A stretch of 64,000 nucleotides of DNA from Allobosea sp. OK403 (GTDB lineage: Bacteria; Pseudomonadota; Alphaproteobacteria; Rhizobiales; Beijerinckiaceae). The position numbers and the translations under genes were made by a program. Where the stretch lies: positions 62,001 to 126,000 of the forward strand of contig NZ_FOQV01000002.1 in the NCBI RefSeq assembly GCF_900113835.1. Reading direction: 5' to 3'. The stretch's first letter is position 1, and each line of letters starts with the position of its first letter. This document shows positions 17,112-25,269 of the stretch, in pieces. The notes below the pieces were generated by a model. It searched no databases. It was not told where the DNA came from and saw only the letters and a list, made by a program, of their open reading frames with translations.

Positions 17112-17213
17112 AGCATTTTCGAGCGAAGCGGGCACCGGTTCGCGTGAAGAAAATGCGATAAAATAAGGAGCTAGAGCATTTCCGCGATTCGGAGGAACGC
17201 GGAAATGCTCTAG
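17110..17213. repeat. Dispersed intergenic repeat, family A (copy 3)
   Basis: Core GAGCATTTTCGAGCGAAGCG, GGCACCGGTTCGCGTGAAGA, AAATGCG, AAGGAGCTAGAGC, then a hairpin (AGCATTTCCGCG ... CGCGGAAATGCT). It abuts the stop codon of the LuxR gene and the end of azlD, filling the convergent gap, and may act as a terminator for both. Confidence 0.85.
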
Positions 17214-17512
17214 CTCATGAAGAGTCGCAATATGACCACCGCGACCACCCCGACGATGACGACGGCGATCAAAGGCAGTCGCCGCGCGGCGAGTATCGTG
17301 ATCAGCGCGGCGATCGTTTCGGCTGGCCCGGTCGTGAGAACCGCCGGGGCGATGACGGAGACGAGCACCGCCGCCGGAATCTCGTCGAACGCCGCCTTGG
17401 CCTTACCCTTGAATTGAAGCTTGTCGGCAAAGAACAGGCCGCCGATCCGCGTGGCATATGTCACGATGGCCATACCGATGATGGCAAGAATGGTCGGCGC
17501 GGAGAGGGTCAT
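17210..17512 (-). CDS. azlD: AzlD-family branched-chain amino-acid export subunit
   Basis: Small membrane subunit of 100 residues with three or four hydrophobic helices. AIVTYATRIGGLF and AAFDEIPAAVLVSVIAP are family hallmarks. With AzlC it forms an exporter of branched-chain amino acids such as valine or azaleucine (known for the family; substrate here inferred). The ATG at 17512 overlaps the azlC stop by 4 bases (ATGA). A second azlCD set lies at 51043-52052. Confidence 0.9.
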   Translation of the reverse strand: MTLSAPTILAIIGMAIVTYATRIGGLFFADKLQFKGKAKAAFDEIPAAVLVSVIAPAVLTTGPAETIAALITILAARRLPLIAVVIVGVVAVVILRLFMS

Positions 17513-18222
17513 GGCGCCTCCTCGGGAGCAGCGACATAAACCGCCGCGATGCCGGCCAGCGTCCCGATCAGGACGTGCCATGGTGCGCCGAGGGTCACGA
17601 AAGCGATCGCCGAGGCGATGGCGCTGGCGGCCACCGCGCTCGCGGTACTCCGCCCCCTCCAGAAACCGGCGATAAGACCGATGAAAAGCGCCGTGAACGC
17701 GAAATCGGCGCCGAGGCGCCGGGGGTCTCCCAGGAACGCGCCTGCAAACGCGCCAAGCGTGGTCCAGAAGACCCAATTTGTGTAGAGGACCCCACCCATC
17801 GTCAGAAAATAGGCCGGGGTCAGCGGCTTCTCCCGGACGCGCCGTTCGCTCAAGGCCCAGTTCTCATCAGATAGGACGTAGAACCCGAGCAATCGCTGCA
17901 AGGTTGCGAAAGCGGCTGTCTTCGGCGCGAGGGAGGCGCTCATCAGCAGGTTACGCAGATTGACCAGGAGGGTGGACAGCACGATCGCCACGACGGGAAC
18001 CGGCTGCCCCCAGATCTCGATCGCGGCAAACTGTGCGGCGCCGGCACAGACCGTGGCCGACATCAATGCGACCTCGATGGGTGAAAGGCCCTTTCCCACG
18101 CACAGTGCGCCGAACAACAGGCCAATCGGGATGGCGGCGACCGCAGCCGGAAAAATATCGCGCAGGCCATCGCGGATTTCGTCACGTGGGCGACGTGAAA
18201 GCGCCGAGCTGGTCGTCGTCAT
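17509..18222 (-). CDS. azlC: AzlC-family branched-chain amino-acid export subunit
   Basis: Inner-membrane protein of 237 residues with about six or seven helices. GLSPIEVALMSATVCAGAAQ and SDENWALSERR are characteristic of AzlC/YgaZ proteins. It pairs with the overlapping azlD as a branched-chain amino-acid exporter. Unlike the second set, no AraC gene adjoins it. The nearest regulators are the LuxR gene (convergent) and the UTRA-GntR gene upstream, separated by a repeat. Its closest relative in the window is 51342-52052 (shared SDENWAL/ADENWAL and GDPRR-GADFAFTA blocks). Confidence 0.92.
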   Translation of the reverse strand: MTTTSSALSRRPRDEIRDGLRDIFPAAVAAIPIGLLFGALCVGKGLSPIEVALMSATVCAGAAQFAAIEIWGQPVPVVAIVLSTLLVNLRNLLMSASLAPKTAAFATLQRLLGFYVLSDENWALSERRVREKPLTPAYFLTMGGVLYTNWVFWTTLGAFAGAFLGDPRRLGADFAFTALFIGLIAGFWRGRSTASAVAASAIASAIAFVTLGAPWHVLIGTLAGIAAVYVAAPEEAP

Positions 18223-18329
18223 TCCAGGCCTTTCATCGCACCAAGCCTTTCATCACATCCAACACCAGCCGGAATTCATCCAGGAAATCGGCAGACACGG
18301 GCCTGAGAGAGTGAGGCTGGAACGATCCT

Positions 18330-18431
18330 TGGAGCAATTTCGATCCAGTTGGATCGTTCAATTGCTCCAGCTCTTTGCTTTAACGCGATCTTCACGCGAA
18401 CCGGTGCCCGCTTCGCCCGAAAACGCTTTAG
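18330..18431. repeat. Dispersed intergenic repeat, family A (copy 4, minus orientation)
   Basis: Reads as the reverse of copies 1, 3 and 5: hairpin GGAGCAATTTCGATCC ... ATTGCTCC, then AGCTCTTTGCTTTAACGCG, TTCACGCGAACCGGTGCC and CGAAAACGCTTTA. Its last bases supply the TAA stop of the GntR gene at 18428. Confidence 0.85.
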
Positions 18432-19204
18432 ATCTTCATCTTCAGTCGATACGCATAGCTGTCGCCGCGGAACAGGCCTTCGACATATTCCAGCATCCGG
18501 CCAGTCTGGTCATAGGTCCGGCGCTTGATCAAGAGTGACGGCAGCGGCTCGGTGAAGCCGAATATCGAGCATTCCTCCATGTCGGGCGAGGTTGCCTCAA
18601 TCGTCTGCTCGCAATGATCGGGCGGGGCGCCATGGTCGGCAAGGTAGGCGTAAACGGAACCCGACAAGTCTGCATGCTCAAGGCTTTGGCAGGCATCGAG
18701 GCTGTACCACGCCACTTCGCGCGACAGCGGGATGCCATCTCCCAGGCGCACGCGTATGAGCTTCAGAAACCGCGCGGTCGACGGCAGGCCGAAGATGGAG
18801 GCGATCAATCGGTCGCTGAGGGCCTGTCGCTCCAATATCTTCGACGAGGGCGTGCGACCGAGTTCTTCCATCTCCTGAGTGAAGCCCTTGAGGCGATTCA
18901 TGCCCGGCTCAAGCACGGTTTCCGGCTTCTGGACGATGTAGCCAAGGCGGCCATGAGCCGCGAGCAGCCGCCGTTTCCGCAGCGCATCGTAACAATGTTG
19001 TACTGTTGTTCGACTCAAGCCCAACTCAGCCGCAAGGTGACGTTCTGCTGGCATTGTTGCCCCAGGGGCAAGACTGCCTTTCTCGATCATCGCCGCGAGC
19101 TGTTCTTCGAGCTGACGATAGAGCGGCATGGCCGTATCTTCGCGGAGCTTGAGAACATCGATAAAGCTCTTGGGCTCTGGCTTGGGCATTTCGGCGCCGC
19201 TCAA
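18428..19204 (-). CDS. GntR-family (HutC/UTRA type) transcriptional regulator
   Basis: A 258-residue regulator with an N-terminal winged helix (about 25-95: MPLYRQLEEQLAAMIEKG, then PAERHLAAELGLSRTTVQ) and a C-terminal UTRA ligand-binding domain (SREVAWYSLDA; LLIKRRTYDQTGRMLEYVEG). UTRA domains usually sense sugars, sugar phosphates or amino acids. It is divergent from the PfkB kinase gene across 93 bases and probably controls it. The stop codon lies within repeat copy 4. The ATG at 19204 is used; the one at codon 6 (MPKPEP) is possible. Confidence 0.88.
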   Translation of the reverse strand: MSGAEMPKPEPKSFIDVLKLREDTAMPLYRQLEEQLAAMIEKGSLAPGATMPAERHLAAELGLSRTTVQHCYDALRKRRLLAAHGRLGYIVQKPETVLEPGMNRLKGFTQEMEELGRTPSSKILERQALSDRLIASIFGLPSTARFLKLIRVRLGDGIPLSREVAWYSLDACQSLEHADLSGSVYAYLADHGAPPDHCEQTIEATSPDMEECSIFGFTEPLPSLLIKRRTYDQTGRMLEYVEGLFRGDSYAYRLKMKI

Positions 19205-19297
19205 TTCTCTACTTACCCACTGTGAAATTGATTAAAAATTGACCTCGCATCGAGACTTATCCCGATTATCATTGTCAAAGCAATCTGCGAGCGGCTC

Positions 19298-20254
19298 ATG
19301 CGAAACGATGCTCACCTCTTTGTCGTCGGCAGCTTCGTCGCAGCAAGCGCCGCCAAGGTCGAGACACTTCCCAAACCCGGCGAATCCCTGACGGCCCACG
19401 CCTTTGCTCTGGAACCCGGCGGCAAGGGCTTCAACCTTGCCGTTGCCGGCAGGCGACTAGGCGCCGCTGTGGAGGGCATCCTGGCGGTTGGCGACGATAT
19501 GCTGTCGGGACTAGCCGCACCTGCGCTGGAGCGCGCCCGGCTCCCTGGCGAGATGCTCCATCGGCTTCCCGGTTCGACAGGCGCGGGCATCGGTTTCATC
19601 GACGCTCGCGGCGAGAATTGCCTGGCCGTCTTTCCCGGCGCGAATGCGCGCCTCGGTGCGAGCGATGTGCGGGACAAGCGAAGCGCTATCGCAAAGGCGG
19701 ATATCACTCTGGCTCAGTTCGAGATTGGCGACGAGCCGATCATCGCGGCTTTCGAGATCGCCCGCGAAGCGGGCAAGACAACGCTTCTCAACCCCTCGCC
19801 GTTTCGCAAGCCGAATCACCGGCTTCTCGCGCTGACAACCATTCTGGTCCTCAATGCGCATGAGGCCGCGGCCATGGCGTCGGATTTGACGGGAACGAGC
19901 AGCCCAGTTTTCCAGGCCCATGGGCTCGCGGAAATCCAGGCTTTCGCTGAAGCGGTCATGGCGGTAGGCCCCGAAATCGTCGTGGTGACGCTCGGCCAGG
20001 GCGGCGCCGTTTTTTGCCGCAGCAAGCACCCCCCTCTCCACCAGCCGAGCTTTCCGGTTGTTGCGATCGATACGCTGGGAGCTGGCGATGCCTTCGCCGC
20101 AGGGCTCGCGGTGAGCCTGACCGAGGGGCAGCCATCGGAAAAAGCCATGGCCTTTGCGAACGCTTGCGGCGCCATTCTCGCCGGCAGCTGGGGTGTTTTC
20201 GAGGCTTTTCCGGACCGGGCGGCCGTCGAGGCTTTCCTGCTCAGCCATGGTTGA
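19298..20254 (+). CDS. PfkB-family sugar kinase (ribokinase-like)
   Basis: Cytosolic kinase of 318 residues phosphorylating a sugar or nucleoside with ATP. The N-terminal GGKGFNLAVAGRRLGA (first PfkB signature) and the C-terminal DTLGAGDAFAAGLA (second signature, catalytic Asp in GAGD) are both present. The length fits ribokinase-type enzymes. It is divergent from a UTRA-GntR gene, a usual arrangement for locally induced sugar catabolism, but no transporter or other sugar gene is adjacent, so the substrate is open. The start has only a weak GAGCGG upstream. Confidence 0.9.
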   Translation: MRNDAHLFVVGSFVAASAAKVETLPKPGESLTAHAFALEPGGKGFNLAVAGRRLGAAVEGILAVGDDMLSGLAAPALERARLPGEMLHRLPGSTGAGIGFIDARGENCLAVFPGANARLGASDVRDKRSAIAKADITLAQFEIGDEPIIAAFEIAREAGKTTLLNPSPFRKPNHRLLALTTILVLNAHEAAAMASDLTGTSSPVFQAHGLAEIQAFAEAVMAVGPEIVVVTLGQGGAVFCRSKHPPLHQPSFPVVAIDTLGAGDAFAAGLAVSLTEGQPSEKAMAFANACGAILAGSWGVFEAFPDRAAVEAFLLSHG

Positions 20255-20607
20255 CTAGGCCGGCCCCAGCCCCCCACCGGGCTCCGCCGCTCCATAATCA
20301 TCGCGTCGGCCATGACTATCGCATCGGCCACGACCATAACGTCGCGTGAATCCGGTCACTGCCCACCTGATCGGTTTGCATCGCTGTGGGCCGCGGCTGC
20401 AAGGGCCTCGGCGGCGGATGCCCGTCAAGGCGCCTTTGGCACGATCAAATCGGGCCCGTTCTTGGCTTTCTCTCCGGCGCCGGAAATTTGGCAGGCGCCG
20501 CTTGTGTTGGCATTAGTTTGGATGCTTAATGGACATAGCCAAGGCCGCCATGCGAGGCGATCAGGCCTGACTATCTGGACCACGCGACCGAACGCCGGAG
20601 GAGAAAG
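20255..20607. other. Intergenic region with a short 18-base tandem repeat
   Basis: 353 bases with no supportable gene. At 20299-20334 two 18-base units occur in tandem (CATCGCGTCGGCCATGAC and TATCGCATCGGCCACGAC). The right end carries the GGAGGAG ribosome site of the next gene. Confidence 0.6.
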
Positions 20608-20886
20608 GTGAACGATATCTCTGGGGCCAAGCCAGGCCGAAAATCCCAGCATGACTGGACGCTGATCGAGCCGGAGGTCTACCGACTTCTCGATGAGCGC
20701 GGCGACTTCGATTCCAGGAAACGCGGCTGGAACACACGGACCAGGCTGGAAGAAGCGCTGCTCGATTTCTGCCAGACACAGCTCGGATTTGAGCCAGGCT
20801 CGGCGGCACTACGTCGAAAGTTGCAGGTTTGGCTGCCAAACTGGCGCACGAGACAGAATTCACAACAAATAAGCCCTGCTGAATGA
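20608..20886 (+). CDS. Small conserved-looking hypothetical protein
   Basis: A 92-residue charged, soluble protein. GTG start with GGAGGAG immediately upstream. The pattern GRKSQHDWTLIEPEVYRLLD, then a basic Trp-containing linker, then RLEEALLDFCQTQLGFEPG, recalls small Hyphomicrobiales proteins of unknown function often seen near phage-like or accessory DNA. I know no assigned role. The helical predicted shape with Lys/Arg ends could fit DNA binding, but that is speculation. The 179 bases after it, before the oxalate decarboxylase, are strikingly AT-rich. Confidence 0.6.
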   Translation: MNDISGAKPGRKSQHDWTLIEPEVYRLLDERGDFDSRKRGWNTRTRLEEALLDFCQTQLGFEPGSAALRRKLQVWLPNWRTRQNSQQISPAE

Positions 20887-21065
20887 GTGGAAATAATCGC
20901 AACTTCAGATATCAACGAAAATAAAATCATAAATAGCATCACTATCAAGTGCAATAATCTTTAAATTCTGGAATTAATCGCCTTCTATATCTACGTAAAC
21001 GATACAGGGCTGGCATCTTCGACGATTACTTATAGATAAAACCCGAACATCGACGAGAGGCATCC

Positions 21066-22259
21066 ATGCTTAATGCAAGCCGGCGTCTTTTCATCAGAGC
21101 CTTCGCATTCGGGGCCACGACCGTCGCAGCCGGCCGCGCGATAGCCGCACCCAGCGATGGGCATGCGGCTGGCTATGATGTCGCGCCGGCCTCGGATTTT
21201 CTGCCCACGATTCCGCGGAAACCCGGCGATCCCGTGGTCTTCACCGCCTCTCTCGACAAGGCCCCGATCAAGGCGACGTCCGGCGGATGGGCGCGCGAGA
21301 TCACGACGCGCGGACTGCCCATCGCAACCGATATCGCCGGGGCGCATCTCTTCCTCAATCCGGGCGGCGCCCGCGAGATGCATTGGCATGACTCCGCCGA
21401 GTGGGCCTATATCGTCGACGGACATTGCCAGGTTACCGTCCTCGATTCGGAAGGCGTGACCGAGGTCGTCAATCTCGCACCGGGCGATCTCTGGTATTTC
21501 CCGCAAGGTCACAGCCACGCCATCCAGACGCTCGGCTCAAAGCCCTGCCACGCCATCCTCGCCTTCGATGACGGCCTGTATTCCGAGCACGGGACCTTCG
21601 GGATCAGCGATTGGATGAGCCGTTACGATGCGGCCTCGCTCTCGCAGGCCCTGGGCGTGTCGGCGAACGCATTCACGGCGATTCCGAAGGCCGAGACCTA
21701 CATCATGCAGGGCGGGGTGCTGGCGCTCGATGGGCCACATGCGCGCATGGCCAGGCCGCTCGCGCGCGAGCGCAGCCACCGCTATGCTTTGATGGCCCAT
21801 AAGCCCAAAGTGGCGACCGCTGGCGGCGAGCTCTACATCGCCTCCGAAAAGGAATTCCCGCTCTCGACGACGCTGACGGGGATGGTGCTGAGGCTCAAAG
21901 CAGGCGCGATGCACGAGCCGCATTGGCACCCCGACGCCAATGAGTGGCACTACGTCTTGAAGGGGCGCACCCGGGTCACGCTCTTTGGAACCGACAAGCG
22001 TGTCGCCACCGCCGAATTGTCTCCAGGCGAGTGCGCCTATATCCCGCGCAACTGCGGCCATTCGATCAAGAATATCGGCTCCGAGGATGCCGAGATGGTC
22101 GGCGTTCTCGACAGCGGAACCTATCGCGAGAACACCCTGACCGATTGGGTCACCAAGGCGCCGCGGCACCTGCTGGCGAACAATCTCGGCCTTCCTGAAG
22201 CGGCCGTGCCGTCATTCCCGCGCCCGAGAACGATCGTGCCGGCATCGGCGCAAGGGTGA
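21066..22259 (+). CDS. oxdC: Bicupin oxalate decarboxylase, Tat-exported
   Basis: Converts oxalate to formate and CO2 using Mn; probably periplasmic. The 397-residue protein starts with a twin-arginine signal (SRRLFIRAFAFGA). Cupin 1 has His106, His108, Glu112 and His151 (EMHWHDSAEW; SHAI). Cupin 2 has His286, His288, Glu293 and His332 (EPHWHPDANEW; GHSI). The active-site lid of cupin 1 reads SEHGT (173-177), matching SENST of the Bacillus enzyme and keeping the glutamate that favours decarboxylation over oxidation. The 3' end overlaps the extended CPBP gene on the other strand by 48 bases. The gene ends the proposed insertion. Confidence 0.9.
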   Translation: MLNASRRLFIRAFAFGATTVAAGRAIAAPSDGHAAGYDVAPASDFLPTIPRKPGDPVVFTASLDKAPIKATSGGWAREITTRGLPIATDIAGAHLFLNPGGAREMHWHDSAEWAYIVDGHCQVTVLDSEGVTEVVNLAPGDLWYFPQGHSHAIQTLGSKPCHAILAFDDGLYSEHGTFGISDWMSRYDAASLSQALGVSANAFTAIPKAETYIMQGGVLALDGPHARMARPLARERSHRYALMAHKPKVATAGGELYIASEKEFPLSTTLTGMVLRLKAGAMHEPHWHPDANEWHYVLKGRTRVTLFGTDKRVATAELSPGECAYIPRNCGHSIKNIGSEDAEMVGVLDSGTYRENTLTDWVTKAPRHLLANNLGLPEAAVPSFPRPRTIVPASAQG

Positions 22260-22982
22260 GACCCGGATCATGGCGCCCATCGCGAAGGCCGGGCATTGCA
22301 TCCGGACGGGTGGGGCGGATGGACAAGCTCGTAGCGAGAGCCCTGCGACGACAACCGCCGCGTTCATGGAAGCATGAAGGAGGATCGGCAAGCCGACCCC
22401 GCCCGATTTTTCTCGCGCATAGCCCAGAAAAGCGCCGGCTGGGAGAACCGACACGACATGCAGAAGACCGTTCTCGATATGCAGCAGGCCGAAGGCCAGC
22501 GTTGTCGCCGCGAGCGTGGGAAAAGCAGAGAGCCGCTTACGCAACGCCGTGAACAGCAAACCACGAAACAGCAATTCTTCGACGACGGGCGCTAGCAGGA
22601 CAGCGTTCGCAAGCCCCAATAGCGACCGCTCCGAGGGCGATATGGCCTTGAGTTCGTCAAGCGAACCAAAGATTCCCGAAACAGCGAGCGCCGCCTCGAT
22701 CAACAGGACCACAAGAAGGGCAGCCAAGAACGCAAGCGGCACACGCCGTTCCCGTGGCCATGAGACTGCAAGCTCCTCGCGCCAGGACCGGTCGCCGGCG
22801 ATCCGGCTTAGGACCAGCGTTGCAATCCCGGTCGCCAGGAAGAAAGCTGCCTCGCGGGCGTCAAACCCAACGGCGAGGCCAGTGGATGTCGTTGCCAGAA
22901 AGGCAAATGCCGCCACACCGGCATAACCGGCAGCAACCGCGGCCAGAACCTTCCCGAAAGGCAAGGCCGATGATGGCTGCAT
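22212..22982 (-). CDS. CPBP-family intramembrane metalloprotease
   Basis: Membrane protein of 256 residues (CAAX protease and bacteriocin-processing family). Motif 1 EELLFRG has Glu135, Glu136 and Arg140; motif 2 is FGLLH with His168; motif 3 HASMNA has His203 and Asn207. Several hydrophobic helices surround them. The ATG overlaps the thyA stop by one base (TGATG). After AVVVAGLSL the reading frame runs into DNA matching the start of the GNAT gene. Arg218 is CGA where the other copy has the TGA of ATGA. The last 39 residues, Arg/Cys/Pro-rich, therefore look like read-through, and the ancestral protein probably ended at 217. Confidence 0.88.
   Translation of the reverse strand: MQPSSALPFGKVLAAVAAGYAGVAAFAFLATTSTGLAVGFDAREAAFFLATGIATLVLSRIAGDRSWREELAVSWPRERRVPLAFLAALLVVLLIEAALAVSGIFGSLDELKAISPSERSLLGLANAVLLAPVVEELLFRGLLFTALRKRLSAFPTLAATTLAFGLLHIENGLLHVVSVLPAGAFLGYAREKSGGVGLPILLHASMNAAVVVAGLSLRACPSAPPVRMQCPAFAMGAMIRVSPLRRCRHDRSRARE
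22301..22562. repeat. Right copy of the diverged direct duplication (GNAT start plus CPBP 3' part)
   Basis: Same orientation as 6241-6535. Here the CPBP coding sequence is intact upstream. What remains of the GNAT gene is about 10 codons (minus strand SLSIRPTRPD versus SLTIRPARPD), with its ATG changed to ACG at 22332-22330. To the left the match ends and the oxalate decarboxylase 3' end follows. Confidence 0.8.
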
Positions 22983-23776
22983 CAGACCGCGATCGGCGCC
23001 TTGATCGCCGGGTGCGGATCGTAGCCTTCGATGAGCACATCCGCGAACGAAAAATCCTCCAGCCGCTTCACATCCGGATTGAGCGTCAGCTTCGGCAGGG
23101 GGCGCAGCTCCCGCGTCAATTGCAGCCGGGCCTGGTCGACATGGTTCACATAAAGATGGGTGTCGCCGAAGGAATGGACGAAATCGCCCACCGCCAGCCC
23201 CGTCACCTGCGCCACCATATGCGTCAGCAGCGCGTAACTCGCGATGTTGAAGGGTACGCCAAGCAGGACATCGGCCGAGCGCTGGTAGAGCTGGCAGGAG
23301 AGCTTGCCGTTCAGCACGAAGAACTGGAACAGGCAGTGGCAGGGCGCCAGCGCCATCTTCGGAATGTCGACCGGGTTCCAGGCCGAGATGATCAATCGGC
23401 GCGAATCCGGGTTGCGTCGGATCTCGCTGACCAGCCAGGCGATCTGGTCGATCGTCGTGCCGTCGGGCGCGGGCCATGAGCGCCATTGCCTTCCATAGAC
23501 GGGGCCGAGATCGCCGTTCTCATCGGCCCATTCATCCCAGATCGTGACGCCGTTCTCCTGCAGGTAGCGCACATTGGTGTCGCCGCGCAGGAACCAAATC
23601 AGTTCGTGGATGATCGATTTCAGATGCAGCTTCTTGGTCGTGACGAGCGGAAAACCCTCCGCGAGGTCGAAGCGCATCTGATGCCCGAACACCGCAAAGG
23701 TGCCGGTGCCGGTCCGGTCGTCCTTGCGGACGCCTTCGGTCAGGACGCGATTGAGGAGGTCGTGATATTGGCGCAT
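22982..23776 (-). CDS. thyA: Thymidylate synthase ThyA
   Basis: Methylates dUMP to dTMP with methylene-tetrahydrofolate. The protein is 264 residues, exactly the classic length, with the catalytic Cys146 in [18 protein letters not shown] (phosphate/dUMP loop), [11 protein letters not shown] and the folate-binding C-terminus ending APIAV are all in place. It is translationally linked to the CPBP gene (stop and start share one base). In related genomes thyA sits next to folA; here folA is at 5.3 kb. Confidence 0.97.
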   Translation of the reverse strand: MRQYHDLLNRVLTEGVRKDDRTGTGTFAVFGHQMRFDLAEGFPLVTTKKLHLKSIIHELIWFLRGDTNVRYLQENGVTIWDEWADENGDLGPVYGRQWRSWPAPDGTTIDQIAWLVSEIRRNPDSRRLIISAWNPVDIPKMALAPCHCLFQFFVLNGKLSCQLYQRSADVLLGVPFNIASYALLTHMVAQVTGLAVGDFVHSFGDTHLYVNHVDQARLQLTRELRPLPKLTLNPDVKRLEDFSFADVLIEGYDPHPAIKAPIAV

Positions 23777-23992
23777 GGCGAATCTCGTGAGGCCAGACAG
23801 TTTAGCCGCTTTGCTTCAGGCGCGCCGCACCATCGTCAGCGACTGTCCCAAGCTTTCTCGGCATGGCCTTCTGCCCGGCTTGCCCTCGCCCGGCACCCTC
23901 CCGAACCGGCTTCGCCATCGCTATGCCGGAACAAAGCCATGAAGCCGTGTTTCTCTCCGGCAAAATAGCACTAGCGAGTTAGGGAGAAAGCA

Positions 23993-24304
23993 ATGCCGCT
24001 TTATCGCGCTGCGTCTGCCTGGGCGCTCGCAAGCACGCTGATGTTGCAAGCGGGCATCGCCGCCGCCCAGCCGCCTGCCCCGAATCAGCCCGCCGAGTCG
24101 CGTATCTCGATGAACGAGGCCCGTCGCATCGCCATCGACAACGGCATGGTGCGGATCGAGGAGATCGAGCTCGAGGATTGCCTCTGGCAGCTCAATGGCA
24201 GCGACAATATTGGCGCCGACATCGAGATCGATCTGCGCGCCAGTGACGGCAAGGTCGTCAAGATCGAGCGCGACGACCCGCTCTCCGCCGCCGCGCCGCA
24301 TTGA
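23993..24304 (+). CDS. PepSY-like exported protein (first of a tandem pair)
   Basis: A 103-residue protein with a signal peptide (about 1-25, ending GIAAAQ), so periplasmic. The mature part is a PepSY-like module: SMNEARRIAIDNGMVRIEEI, then LWQLNG, then ASDGKVVKIERDD, the alpha/beta pattern of small PepSY proteins thought to inhibit or modulate peptidases. GGGAGAAAG precedes the ATG. It is paralogous to the gene at 24473 (VRIEEIELE versus THVEEIARS, DGKVVK versus DGRILD) and lies 168 bases upstream of it. The precise role is unknown. Confidence 0.8.
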   Translation: MPLYRAASAWALASTLMLQAGIAAAQPPAPNQPAESRISMNEARRIAIDNGMVRIEEIELEDCLWQLNGSDNIGADIEIDLRASDGKVVKIERDDPLSAAAPH

Positions 24305-24472
24305 GCGGCAAGGTTTCCTGGAGCGGCATAGTCTCCACCCGACGGTCCCGCTCACGAGATCGGGAAACGACGTGAACCATGAACGCCCCAGCCGCCTTCA
24401 GACCGGCCACAATTCCAGGGATTTATCCGCCTCGATCGATGGGGCGTCGCTGGAGGCCTGTGTTGGAGACAT

Positions 24473-24751
24473 ATGATGAACTTTCGCGGCCGGATGACCG
24501 GATTGGCGCTGCTGAGCGCGGTTATGACAATGGCGGGGCCAGCGCTGTCCATGACGTCGAATCAGCCCCCTCCCGACAAGCCGGCGCTGCTCTCCGAGCA
24601 TGGCGCGCGCCAGATCGCCTGGCGTTTCGGCATCACCCACGTCGAGGAGATCGCGCGTTCCGGCAGTCGCTGGGAAATCGCCGGGCGCGACCGTGACGGG
24701 AACGAAACCATGCTCGATATCAGCGCTTATGACGGCCGGATTCTCGACTGA
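24473..24751 (+). CDS. PepSY-like exported protein (second of a tandem pair)
   Basis: A 92-residue protein with a signal peptide (about 1-27, ending GPALS). The mature domain (ARQIAWRFGITHVEEI, SRWEIAGRDRDGNE, DISAYDGRILD) follows the same plan as the product of 23993-24304, so the two are probably an old tandem duplication. The two ATGs at 24473 and 24476 are both possible; GGAG spacing slightly favours the second. It stands just upstream of the tmRNA gene on the same strand. Function is not known beyond the fold. Confidence 0.75.
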   Translation: MMNFRGRMTGLALLSAVMTMAGPALSMTSNQPPPDKPALLSEHGARQIAWRFGITHVEEIARSGSRWEIAGRDRDGNETMLDISAYDGRILD

Positions 24752-24833
24752 AACGAAGGCCCGGGAAATTAAGCCGGCATGGCTCGCGTTCCTCTCTTTC
24801 CCCGCGCGTCTGCAGCCCCTATATTCGCTGTGC

Positions 24834-25205
24834 CGATCGCAAGACCGGCTATGGCGATAAACGGACGTCGTAATAAGCTTTTCGGACCCGGGGGCGGTAC
24901 CCGGCGCCTCCACCACAGCCCTGCGGCGCAAGCTTTGGGGCGGCTTGCGGGATCTTGGACCGCGGGCTCGCCAGGTCACTCAGGTGGCAGGGTTGCGGCG
25001 GGGGCGAAATAGGATCGACGAGAGTGTAAAGGCCGTTCTTTTGCCCGGTATGGTTCCGCCGTTATAGGGCTAACGCATAGTTGCCAACGACAACAATGCT
25101 CGGGTTGCTGTCGCCGCGTAAGCGGTGCTGGTTCCCAAACCTAAGTCCTTCCGTTTAGCGACGTAAGGCGGGGCTCGGAGGCGCCTGGCAACAGAAGCCT
25201 CCACT
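24834..25205 (+). ncRNA. ssrA: Transfer-messenger RNA, circularly permuted two-piece form
   Basis: Rescues stalled ribosomes and tags their products. The acceptor piece comes first: T-stem CCGGG-GGCGGTA-CCCGG, acceptor strand CGCCTCC at 24905-24911, then encoded ACCA at 24912-24915. The tRNA 5' half follows at 25000 (GGGGGCGAAATAGGATCGAC). Its first seven bases pair with CGCCTCC including the G3:U70 wobble that marks alanine tRNAs. The tag frame at 25083-25121 reads ANDNNARVAVAA then TAA, the alphaproteobacterial tag style. The ends (about 24834 and 25205) are estimates. A possible -10 box TATATTC lies at 24820. sspB follows at 25270. Confidence 0.93.
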
Positions 25206-25269
25206 TTTTTATGCAGGCCTGCCGGCTGTTCCCGCCGGAAGCGCGAAGCGGAAACGGATTCTCGACACG

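Noticed and set aside
6536-22300. An integrative element with integrase and att sites
   Set aside because: No integrase, transposase or tRNA end is visible; the flanking copies are diverged gene junctions, not short att repeats.
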